A stretch of 64,000 bases of DNA. It comes from Thermohalobaculum sp039815685. Lineage in GTDB: Bacteria; Pseudomonadota; Alphaproteobacteria; Rhodobacterales; Rhodobacteraceae. The DNA lies in assembly GCA_039815685.1 (NCBI GenBank), contig JBCBYV010000015.1, positions 47,449 to 111,448 on the forward strand, written 5' to 3'. The translations under genes were made by a program, and so were the position numbers. The notes under the pieces were generated by a model. It was not told where the DNA came from, did not search any database, and saw only the letters and a list, made by a program, of their open reading frames with translations. Below are positions 47,287-54,531 of this stretch, one piece after another (the stretch's first letter is position 1; every line of letters starts with the position of its first letter).

Positions 47287-48357
47287 TCAAAGTTCTCAAA
47301 TTCGATGAAGCATTTTATTCAGGCACTTCCTCAATGCCAAGGCATATTTTGCTTGGAAACGGTTTCTCTATTAAGTATTTTAGCTACCCAAGTCTTCTAA
47401 AAGCATCAAAAATCTCAGGGGAAAGCTCGATTGGGAAGCTATTTGATCTTTTAGAAATAACTGACTTTGAAATTGTTATCAAAGCCCTAGAAGATGCATC
47501 AGTAGTAGATCGCGCCTTCCAGGATTCTAGCGATAGCAAGTACCAGTCAAGCGCCAGACAAGTACGATCTTATCTTATTGACGCGATTACTAAGTGCCAT
47601 CCGCAATCACACTCTTCTCTAGGAATACAGTATGCAGACAAATTCTTGTCAAAATTTGATAAAATATTTACCGTAAATTATGATATTTTTTTGTATTGGA
47701 TAAGCTTGCATGGAGACCGGCGATTTACAGACGGCTTCGGAAAGGGATTAAAGATCAATGGATTTCGACGTCCCTTCCAGAAAGATGCGCATTGTTGCAC
47801 ATATTTTTGTCATGGTGGATTGCATTTGTTTGAGACTGAGGATCGCGAACTCGAAAAAATTGAGCGGATTAACGGAAAGAGCCTACTGCAACGGATAAGC
47901 GAAACGATTGAAAATGAGCACCGATATCCAGTCTACGTTGCAGAAGGCTCAACAGAAAAGAAACTCTCAAAAATCCGCTCAGTCCCATATTTATCTCATT
48001 GTCTCGATGAGTTAAGTAGACTCGAAGGCGAATTATATATTTTTGGCCACTCAGCAGATACTAATGATAGGCACATCTACCAAGCGATATTCTCGTCTAA
48101 TGTTAGAAAGATTTACATATCCGTTTTTCGAAAGACTGCGAATGAACGTCGAGAACTGTTTTCTAATATGGAAGCCCATAAAATAAGGGAGGGGAGTGAG
48201 GCGAAAATTTTCCTATTTGATGCTGAATCTGCCAATGTATGGGGTCATGTCGAAGAGTGAGAATAAGTAATTTATCAAATATGGTGCTTCTATCTCAGAG
48301 TTAGAGCGTGATTTTTCTACGAAGAAGTCCTCATCTCTAAGAGTTCAACTTCCATCA
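47165..48357. other. AT-rich island at the polA 3' end
   Basis: GC falls sharply here (one 60-base row has about 18 percent G+C, another 35 percent) against high GC on both sides. The island includes the last ~40 codons of polA, the whole DUF4917 gene and the last ~12 codons of the convergent gene at 48317. I see no integrase, direct repeat or tRNA at the edges. The composition and the intact flanking reading frames suggest horizontal acquisition by homologous exchange. Confidence 0.75.
47268..48260 (+). CDS. DUF4917 family protein, SIR2-like NAD-site motifs (putative defense protein)
   Basis: The 330-residue product matches DUF4917. Its motifs fall in the order of SIR2-like NAD-binding domains: GNGFS at 30-34, TVNYD at 135-139, CHGG with His182, and FGHS near 259-262, plus the family stretch VAEGSTEKKL. 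Asn137 and His182 are the likely equivalents of the catalytic Asn/His of bacterial SIR2 NADases; this pairing is inferred by position. The start is TTG 47268 with GGGAG nine bases upstream, because FDEAF before GNG belongs to the family; ATG 47334 is the alternative. It overlaps polA by 19 bases. Strongly AT-rich composition marks it as transferred. A defense role is plausible but unproven. Confidence 0.75.
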   Translation: MGASTLIKVLKFDEAFYSGTSSMPRHILLGNGFSIKYFSYPSLLKASKISGESSIGKLFDLLEITDFEIVIKALEDASVVDRAFQDSSDSKYQSSARQVRSYLIDAITKCHPQSHSSLGIQYADKFLSKFDKIFTVNYDIFLYWISLHGDRRFTDGFGKGLKINGFRRPFQKDAHCCTYFCHGGLHLFETEDRELEKIERINGKSLLQRISETIENEHRYPVYVAEGSTEKKLSKIRSVPYLSHCLDELSRLEGELYIFGHSADTNDRHIYQAIFSSNVRKIYISVFRKTANERRELFSNMEAHKIREGSEAKIFLFDAESANVWGHVEE

Positions 48358-48931
48358 AGGCTGGGTGGCCTCGGTTGATGGCGTAGAGGGCGTGGTCGAT
48401 GCGGGTGATGAGGCCCTGTTTGGCGAGGGTGCGGCAGATGTTGGGGGCGGCGCGGGCGGGGAGGTCGAAGCCCATCATCGTCAGATGAATTTGGAGCTCG
48501 ACGGTGCGGAAGGCGCTGCGGCCCTCGAGCGCCAGGAACCGGTGCACCGCCGCCATGCGCGGGCTCGAACTGCGGCGGACGGGCCGGAAAGCCGGCTCCC
48601 GCGCACCGCCGCCCGCGCGCCGGGCCATGCCCGCCCCCGGGCTCTCCACCGCCGCGGCCGTCTCGAGCCGCCCCTCCCATCGCTCACGCTCAGGGCCGTG
48701 CGGCAGGACGCAGAGGAGGCGGTTGGCGGCGGCCAGCAGCGTGGCGTGCTCGCGCCGCGCGGCCTCCACCGCATGGCCCGCCCGGTCGCGCCGCGTGCTC
48801 GCCTCGGCAAGCTCCGCCATCAGCGCCTCGAGCGCTGTGTCGAGCGCCCGTGCCTCGCCCGGACCGCCCGGCTCAGCCCCCTCGACCGCCTTGAGCACCT
48901 CATGTTCTTCCTTTGCCCCCGATGTCGTCAT
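48317..48931 (-). CDS. Coiled-coil protein with C-terminal winged-helix-like domain, unknown function
   Basis: The 204-residue protein is not recognised. Residues ~25-85 form a likely coiled coil rich in Ala/Glu/Arg. Residues ~130-190 resemble a winged helix (FRTVELQIHLTMMGF, then NICRTLAKQGLI and a wing ending DHALYAINRG), so DNA binding is possible. The last ~12 codons (TTG, GAA, GTT, TTA, AGG, ACT, TCT) are AT-rich and belong to the island, so the native C-terminus may have been replaced. It is convergent with the DUF4917 gene. Confidence 0.65.
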   Translation of the reverse strand: MTTSGAKEEHEVLKAVEGAEPGGPGEARALDTALEALMAELAEASTRRDRAGHAVEAARREHATLLAAANRLLCVLPHGPERERWEGRLETAAAVESPGAGMARRAGGGAREPAFRPVRRSSSPRMAAVHRFLALEGRSAFRTVELQIHLTMMGFDLPARAAPNICRTLAKQGLITRIDHALYAINRGHPALMEVELLEMRTSS

Positions 48932-49236
48932 GTCGTGCTCCCGGATCCGTTAACCATCGCACCCGGTGGGGTTTCGGCATGCCCACCGTGGCGCTTTGGC
49001 CAAGGATCGCAGGGGTTTAGGGGTGTTGCGCGCACCGTCAGGGCAGCGCGCCGGGGGAGTGGCGACCTGCTATCTTCGGGCGGCAACTCTTGCAATCGGG
49101 GACCGAAACGCCAATTTTTGTCGCGCTATCGATCACTACGGATACCTGTCTGTCTCTCGGGGCATCGGCTCTTTCCTTCTGACCGAAGCCACAGGTCCGG
49201 CATGTTGCGCGGACCGGCATGAGACGGAGAACGGTT
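48932..49236. other. Gene-free leader region before cspA
   Basis: About 305 bases with no gene on either strand. It separates two divergent genes and must hold the promoters of cspA and of the minus-strand coiled-coil gene. Cold-shock genes often have long structured leaders; I cannot fold this one by eye. Confidence 0.45.
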
Positions 49237-49443
49237 ATGGCAACCGGCAAGGTGAAGTGGTTCAACGCCACAAAGGGTTATGGGTTTATCGAGCCCGAGG
49301 GTGGCGGCAAGGACGTCTTCCTGCACATCAGCGCCGTTGAGCGCGCGGGGCTTGAGGCGCCGAAGGACGGCCAGCCCATCGAGTACGAGCTCGAGCAGGG
49401 CCGCGACGGCCGCGCCTCGGCGGGCGCCATCGCCTATATTTGA
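49237..49443 (+). CDS. Cold-shock protein (CspA family)
   Basis: The 68-residue single CSD protein has both RNA-binding motifs, KGYGFI at residues 14-19 and DVFLH near 28-32. It binds single-stranded RNA and DNA, acting as an RNA chaperone or antiterminator. ATG 49237 follows GGAGA; upstream in-frame residues are not conserved. A stem-loop lies between it and the convergent cinA-like gene. Confidence 0.96.
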   Translation: MATGKVKWFNATKGYGFIEPEGGGKDVFLHISAVERAGLEAPKDGQPIEYELEQGRDGRASAGAIAYI

Positions 49444-49446
49444 TCC

Positions 49447-49464
49447 CGTTGCCTTACGGCAACG
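49447..49464. terminator. Stem-loop between convergent cspA and cinA-like genes
   Basis: CGTTGCC-TTAC-GGCAACG is a perfect seven-base stem directly after the cspA stop and directly before the stop of the minus-strand gene. No T-tract follows on either side, so it may be a weak bidirectional terminator. Confidence 0.45.
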
Positions 49465-49465
49465 A

Positions 49466-50239
49466 TCAGCGAGCGGGCGGCGTCTCTTTGAAGGCGCCGC
49501 CCGTAAGCCTTCGGAAAGTCTCGCGTATCTCGTCCGCCGCGATGTTGAGCGCTTCACGGTCCGGTGAGCGCAGGACAACCCGCGCCGCCGGTTTCTCGTG
49601 AAAGAACGGATAACACCCGATCGAGACTGCGGGATGCGCCTCGGCCGCCTGCCCCAGCGCGGCGGCGATATCCCCCTCCGCCACCATAGCCTCGAACCCA
49701 TGGCTCAGGATCGGCGGGCCGCCCTTCAGCCCGGGCTCCAGGCCCTCCAGCATGGCGCGGAAGACGCTCGGCACCCCCGCCATCACATGGACGTTGCCGA
49801 GGATGAAGCCTGGGGCGACGCTCACCGGGTTATCAATGAGCCGCGCCCCCTCCGGTATCCGCGCCATCCTGAGTCGCGCCGCGTTGAGCTCAATCCCCCG
49901 CTCCGCGTAATAGGCGGCCAGCAGAGCCCGCGCATCTTCCCGTACGTCAATGGCCGCCCCGAACGCTGCGGCAACCGCATCGGCAGTGATGTCGTCGTGA
50001 GTGGGCCCAATCCCCCCAGACGTAAAAACATAACTAACGCAGTCTCTTAGAGCCTTTACGGCCCCGACGATCAGGTCATGCTCGTCCGGGACGATGCGGA
50101 TCTCGCGGAGGGGGATGCCAAGCGCGCTCATCCGTCGTGCCAGGTGGTGCGCGTTGGCGTCCTGCGTGCGGCCAGACAGGATCTCGTCCCCAATCACCAG
50201 CATCCCCGCCGTGGGCGCTGCCCCGTCCTGCCCCGTCAT
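49466..50239 (-). CDS. CinA N-terminal (molybdopterin-binding-like) domain protein
   Basis: The 257-residue protein corresponds to the COG1058/CinA N-terminal module: GDEILSGRTQDANAHHLA, the TSGGIGPTHDDIT motif and GNVHVMAGVPSVF. In longer CinA proteins this module has ADP-ribose pyrophosphatase-type activity and is joined to a deamidase (PncC) domain, which is missing here. I chose ATG 50239 as the family start; the frame is open further upstream into the divergent sfsA region. A nucleotide-pool or NAD-recycling role is inferred. Confidence 0.88.
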   Translation of the reverse strand: MTGQDGAAPTAGMLVIGDEILSGRTQDANAHHLARRMSALGIPLREIRIVPDEHDLIVGAVKALRDCVSYVFTSGGIGPTHDDITADAVAAAFGAAIDVREDARALLAAYYAERGIELNAARLRMARIPEGARLIDNPVSVAPGFILGNVHVMAGVPSVFRAMLEGLEPGLKGGPPILSHGFEAMVAEGDIAAALGQAAEAHPAVSIGCYPFFHEKPAARVVLRSPDREALNIAADEIRETFRRLTGGAFKETPPAR

Positions 50240-50359
50240 CGCTGCCTCCACTGCACGAGCCCCGCCGCAACCTACTGCGCGCGCGCCCCGCGGCAAGGCG
50301 GCCCTTGTCCCCGCCACGAGAAGGGTCGATGACGGCTCTGTCCGACCCCGGAGACGCTC

Positions 50360-51112
50360 ATGGAATTCGCCCGCCCCCTCATCCGTGCCACGCTCCTCCG
50401 ACGCTACAAGCGATTCCTCGCGGATGCGCGACTCGAGGAGGGACCGCGCGCTGGTGAGGAGATCACGGCGCATCTCGCAAACCCGGGCAGCATGATGGGG
50501 CTGAAGGAGCCTGGCCTCGAGATCTGGCTCGAGGAGAACGACGACCCGAAGCGGAAGCTGAAGTTCACGTGGCGCCTCGTTCGCCTGCATCGCAATGGCC
50601 CCGAGGCTGCACAGCTCGGCGACCGCACGGAGGCCTGGGTCGGCATCGACACCTCCGTCCCGAACCGCATCGCCGGCGAGGCGCTCCGCCAGAACCGCGT
50701 CCCGGGGCTCGACGGCTACGGCAGTGTGCGCGCGGAGGTACCCTACGGCACGAACAGCCGCGTCGATTTTCTGCTCGAAGACCCGGATCGCCCACCCGCC
50801 TACGTCGAAGTCAAGAACGTCCACCTCGTCCGTACCCCCGGTCTCGCCGAGTTTCCGGACAGCGTGACCACCCGCGGCGCCAAACACCTCGCCGAACTCG
50901 CTGCGATGGTGGAGGCGGGACAGCGCGGCGTGATGCTCTATATCATCCAGCGGAACGATTGCGACAGGTTGGCCTTCGCCGAAGACCTCGACCCGGGCTA
51001 TGCGCGTGCCTATGTGGACGCTAGGGCGCAGGGCGTTGAAGCGATGGCCATGAACGCGCGCGTGAGCCCCAACGGCATTGTGCTTGATCGGCCGATCCCG
51101 ATCGCAGACTAA
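50360..51112 (+). CDS. sfsA: DNA/RNA nuclease SfsA
   Basis: The 250-residue protein is SfsA, a restriction-endonuclease-like fold protein first known as a sugar-fermentation stimulator. Seen are the OB-like start TLLRRYKRFLADA, HLANPGSMMG, and the nuclease core RVDFLL...AYVEVKNVHL with the acidic/Lys motif, plus FPDSVTTRGAKHL. Its TAA stop shares one base with the map start (TAATG), so sfsA and map are coupled. The sfsA-map pair is common in alphaproteobacteria. Confidence 0.94.
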   Translation: MEFARPLIRATLLRRYKRFLADARLEEGPRAGEEITAHLANPGSMMGLKEPGLEIWLEENDDPKRKLKFTWRLVRLHRNGPEAAQLGDRTEAWVGIDTSVPNRIAGEALRQNRVPGLDGYGSVRAEVPYGTNSRVDFLLEDPDRPPAYVEVKNVHLVRTPGLAEFPDSVTTRGAKHLAELAAMVEAGQRGVMLYIIQRNDCDRLAFAEDLDPGYARAYVDARAQGVEAMAMNARVSPNGIVLDRPIPIAD

Positions 51113-51942
51113 TGGGCGTCATGGAAGAGACAGTCACCGCCCGCGCAACGGAGCGCCGGACAGCCGAGGGCATCCGCCTCTATGAGGAGGCGGACTTCGC
51201 AGGCATGCGTGCGGCGGGCCGCCTCGCTTCGGACTGCCTCGACATGATCGGTGAGCATGTGGTGCCCGGCATCAGGACGGAAGAGCTCGACCGGATCTGC
51301 CACGACTACATCGTGGCGGCGGGGGCGTTGCCGGCGACGCTCGGCTACCGCGGCTACCAGCATTCGAGCTGCATCTCGGTCAACCATGTGGTTTGCCACG
51401 GCATCCCGGGCCCGAAGGCGCTGAAGGACGGAGATGTGCTGAACATCGACGTCACGGTCATCCTCGACGGCTGGTTCGGGGATACGAGCCGGATGTATGT
51501 CGCAGGCGCCGCGCCGCGGAGGGCGATGCGCCTCATCGAGGTGACGCACGAGTCCCTTATGCGCGGCATCGCGGAGGTCAAGCCCGGCGCCCGCTTCGGC
51601 GATATCGGCTATGCGATCCAGTCCTATGCGGAGGGCGAGCGCTGCTCGGTCGTCCGTGATTTCTGCGGTCACGGTCTCGGTCGCGTCTTCCACGACGCAC
51701 CGAACGTGCTCCACTACGGACGGCGAGGCGAAGGGGCGGAACTGCGCCGCGGCATGTTCTTCACGATCGAGCCGATGGTGAACCTTGGCGGACCGCAAAC
51801 CAAGACGCTTTCGGACAATTGGACCGCCGTTACCCGGGACCGCTCGCTCTCGGCGCAGTTCGAGCACTCCATCGGGGTGACAGAGACGGGCTGCGAAATC
51901 TTCACCCTCTCACCCGCCGGCCGCTTCTTCCCCGCGTCCTGA
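51112..51942 (+). CDS. map: Type I methionine aminopeptidase
   Basis: MetAP (276 residues) removes the initiator Met from new proteins. The five metal ligands of the pita-bread fold are visible in order: Asp in LNIDVTVILDG, Asp in GDTSRM, His in GHGLGRVFHD, Glu in FTIEPMV and Glu in QFEHSI. Two in-frame ATGs (51112, 51121) could start it; the first overlaps the sfsA stop. The 272 bases after it hold no gene. Confidence 0.96.
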   Translation: MGVMEETVTARATERRTAEGIRLYEEADFAGMRAAGRLASDCLDMIGEHVVPGIRTEELDRICHDYIVAAGALPATLGYRGYQHSSCISVNHVVCHGIPGPKALKDGDVLNIDVTVILDGWFGDTSRMYVAGAAPRRAMRLIEVTHESLMRGIAEVKPGARFGDIGYAIQSYAEGERCSVVRDFCGHGLGRVFHDAPNVLHYGRRGEGAELRRGMFFTIEPMVNLGGPQTKTLSDNWTAVTRDRSLSAQFEHSIGVTETGCEIFTLSPAGRFFPAS

Positions 51943-52214
51943 CACCGCTGCCCGACGCAACTATTCGGCATCCTTCAGGAAGGCCGTATTCACGGAAACG
52001 GACAGTCCTTGGGTACGGCAGACCATAGGCTGCAACCCAGCGGCGTTGGTTCAGCTACCGACCTATTCGAACACAGGCTCGACCGAGATCCCCAAGGCCC
52101 CTGCGCGAAACAACCAACGACGCTGAGTGTCACGGATGGCACCCACGCCTGCCCCGCAGTGACCCCGCAATAACCGATCCCGGCGACCAGCCGGGATGCC
52201 GCTTGCCTCGGTGC

Positions 52215-52574
52215 CTATCTTGGCGGTGCGGTCCGCAGCCCCGACCGGGTGAGGCCCGCCCCACCCGTATTGCGCGGATAGAGAGCACGGGAGACGCTAT
52301 CCGTCCTGAGGTCCAGCCGCCCCCTGCTCGTCTCCGCCGGCGTCTCCATGCGCCACGACGGCGCCCCGCTCACATCGGCGCGCCGCCGCCAGGTACCGCC
52401 CGTGCTGTCCCGCATCGTATCGCCATAGCGGGCCGCCCCATCTTGGCCAAAGACACTGACGCTCTCCTGGGCCAGCCCAACCGCGACAGGCAGCGCCAGG
52501 GCGAATGCCAGACCGAGGCCGAGCGAGAGTGTGCGGGCAGGCAAAGGCACGACCGCGTCGAGCGCCGCGCTCAC
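52215..52574 (-). CDS. Small exported protein coupled to a solute-binding protein gene
   Basis: A 119-residue product that is easily missed because its frame stays open through the upstream gene. GTG 52574 overlaps the solute-binding protein stop by three to four bases (GTGA). Residues ~12-35 form a signal peptide (LSLGLGLAFALALPVAVGLA), and the mature part is hydrophilic, Arg/Ser/Thr-rich and without Cys. I do not recognise the family. The overlap suggests a shared function with the solute-binding protein, but no more can be said. It could still be a chance frame in GC-rich DNA. Confidence 0.5.
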   Translation of the reverse strand: MSAALDAVVPLPARTLSLGLGLAFALALPVAVGLAQESVSVFGQDGAARYGDTMRDSTGGTWRRRADVSGAPSWRMETPAETSRGRLDLRTDSVSRALYPRNTGGAGLTRSGLRTAPPR

Positions 52575-53389
52575 TCCGCCTTCTCCACCTCGGCCCCTTC
52601 CCAGTCGAGCGAGCGAAACCAGAAGTCGTAGGTCGCCGACAACCAGCGGTCCTCCGTCCGCGCCACGATCCAGGCATCGAGCCAGTTGAGCAGGCGCGCC
52701 TCCCCGTGGGCCACGGCAAAGCCCGCGGCCGATCCGACCAGCGCCTCCGCCACCGGCAGATCCACCCGGTCCGGATTGCGGAGCGCCAGGAACCGCGCCT
52801 CCGGCAGGCTGGCGAGATAGACCGCCGCTTCTCCGTCCACGACCGCGGCCTCGGCCTCCTTTGCATCGTCGAAGGCCTTCAGCTCGGCCTCGGGGAACAA
52901 AACGTCGGCAAACCCCGCAGCCAGCGTCTCGTCCACATAAGCGACCACGATCTCCGGTGCATTGAGCGCCTCTACGGAGTCGATCTCCGCCGTCGCCGCC
53001 GTGTTGGTCGCCAGCCCGACACCGGACCGGAAATAGGGCCGCGTGAAGGCCATCTCGAGCGCCCGCTCCGGCGTGATGGCCATCCCCGCGGCGATCATGT
53101 CGATCTCGCCCGAATGGAGCGCCGCGACGATCTCGCCGAAGGCGATCAGATGAAAATCGGGCTCGACACCCATATCCTCGGCGATACGCCGGCCGATATC
53201 GATCTCGTGGCCGTAGAGGCGACCGTCGTCGTTCATCGTCCAGGGCGTGAAGGCCGAGACGCCGATCCGCAGCGCGCCGCGCGCCAGCACACGGTCCAGC
53301 GCATCGGCCGCCACCGGCAGCGGGCCGAGAGCCATGAGCGCCGCCAGCCCTGCAACAAGGGCGCGACGCACCCGCGAGATCACTGCCAT
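52571..53389 (-). CDS. Periplasmic solute-binding protein (amino-acid ABC type, SBP family 3)
   Basis: The 272-residue protein has a signal peptide (cleavage near VAA-DALD) and the family 3 ligand-binding fold: LRIGVSAFTPWTM, the domain-I motif GHEIDIGRRIAEDMGV, and EIDMIAAGMAITPERA. Such proteins bind amino acids or similar polar ligands and hand them to an ABC permease. No permease or ATPase gene is next to it, so it may serve a distant transporter or a sensor. It overlaps a small exported-protein gene downstream. Confidence 0.88.
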   Translation of the reverse strand: MAVISRVRRALVAGLAALMALGPLPVAADALDRVLARGALRIGVSAFTPWTMNDDGRLYGHEIDIGRRIAEDMGVEPDFHLIAFGEIVAALHSGEIDMIAAGMAITPERALEMAFTRPYFRSGVGLATNTAATAEIDSVEALNAPEIVVAYVDETLAAGFADVLFPEAELKAFDDAKEAEAAVVDGEAAVYLASLPEARFLALRNPDRVDLPVAEALVGSAAGFAVAHGEARLLNWLDAWIVARTEDRWLSATYDFWFRSLDWEGAEVEKAE

Positions 53390-53468
53390 ATCGCCCTCCC
53401 TGACGCTGCGCTGGTGCCAAGCCTATGGCATCGGGGGACGGCAAGGAAGCACGCAGCAGGCCCCCGGC

Positions 53469-54188
53469 TCAGTGGGCGTAGTCGGGCGCCTCAGCATCGA
53501 GCACCGACCGGATCGCGCGCATATGCGCGTCCCATCCGTCCGGATATTCGGACCATTGCTGCGCCGTCTTCTCGGCCACCTCGGGCGTCGCGACATTGAG
53601 CGGGCGGCCCGTCTGCAGCGCCATCAAATAGGTCCGCGCGCCCCGCTCGTAGTAGTAGACGAGATCGAAGGCCTCGGCGACGCCCGAGCCCACGGTCAGC
53701 ACGCCGTGCTGCGCCATCATCATCACCTTGTGGTTGCCGAGCGCACCCGCCAGCCGCTCCGCCTCGTCGCCGAGCCCCATGCCGTCGAAGCCCATATCGA
53801 TGCTCACGCGGTTGTAGAAGCGCATGGTCGTCTGATCGACGGGCGGCAGCGACGGGTCTGCCATGGCCGAGAGGGCGGTCGCATAGGGCGTGTGGAGATG
53901 CATCACACAGCGCGCATGGCCGTGTCTGCGATGGAGCGCACCATGGATCGCCCAGGCGGTGGGATCGATGCCCGTGCCGATCCCGTCCGGCTCCTCATTC
54001 GCGTCCAGCAGCACGAGGTCGGACGCCCGGATCTGGGACCAGTGCTTGCCAGCGGGGTTCATCAGGAAATGCCGCCCCGCGTCGTCGAGCGCGAGGCTGA
54101 AGTGATTGGCCACGCCCTCGTTCATCTCAAGCCGCGCGCACCACCGGAACGCGGCCGCCAGATCCCGCCGCGCCTCGATCTCGTCCAT
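53469..54188 (-). CDS. Class II aldolase/adducin family protein
   Basis: The 239-residue protein has the zinc-site motifs of the class II aldolase/adducin fold: CVMHLHTPYATALSA with the HxH pair and the later AQHGVLTVG His, plus GKHWSQIRASDLVLLD. Members are fuculose/rhamnulose/ribulose phosphate aldolases or epimerases, but many bacterial homologues lack known substrates. ATG 54188 is preceded by AGAGGAGGAAGG. Upstream is a 343-base gap with a long hairpin. Confidence 0.88.
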   Translation of the reverse strand: MDEIEARRDLAAAFRWCARLEMNEGVANHFSLALDDAGRHFLMNPAGKHWSQIRASDLVLLDANEEPDGIGTGIDPTAWAIHGALHRRHGHARCVMHLHTPYATALSAMADPSLPPVDQTTMRFYNRVSIDMGFDGMGLGDEAERLAGALGNHKVMMMAQHGVLTVGSGVAEAFDLVYYYERGARTYLMALQTGRPLNVATPEVAEKTAQQWSEYPDGWDAHMRAIRSVLDAEAPDYAH

Positions 54189-54531
54189 GCCTTCCTCCTC
54201 TTTCCGGCCGCCGCCGCATGGCACCCGCAGCCCACCACGATCCTGACCCCTGCTAACGCCCGATCGGCCCGGCTTCCAGCCAAAGTCTGCGCGACGGGCG
54301 GGCCGGGTCAATGATCGCGCAGCGACCGGCGAAGCCGGCCCGTCATTGACGCGGCCCGCCCGTCGCAACATGCTCGCAACGGAGCCCCTGCGGCTCCTCC
54401 CCAGCCCCCAAATCGATGCCGCGGCCCGGCGCAAAGGGTCGTCGCCACCGACCTACCGGCGATGCCGCAGCGACCACGGACAAGCATCGCGCCGACCAGG
54501 CGCGATTCCGCTTCGCCGGGCGGGCTTGCGA
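54189..54531. other. Gene-free stretch of ~340 bases
   Basis: No gene on either strand. It contains the long hairpin at 54291-54366 and otherwise GC-rich sequence without a recognisable signal. Confidence 0.5.
54291..54366. repeat. Long hairpin with 24-base arms
   Basis: Arms 54291-54314 (GCGACGGGCGGGCCGGGTCA...) and 54343-54366 pair at all but one position. A smaller hairpin CCGGC-GAA-GCCGG sits in the loop. No T-run follows. It may be a REP-like element or part of a terminator. Confidence 0.7.

Noticed and set aside
47165..48357. Integrative element with integrase and att sites
   Set aside because: No recombinase, tRNA or flanking direct repeat could be seen, so recombination by homology is preferred over site-specific integration.
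49466..50239. Full-length CinA
   Set aside because: Only the N-terminal COG1058 module is present; the PncC deamidase domain is missing, so the competence label is not used.
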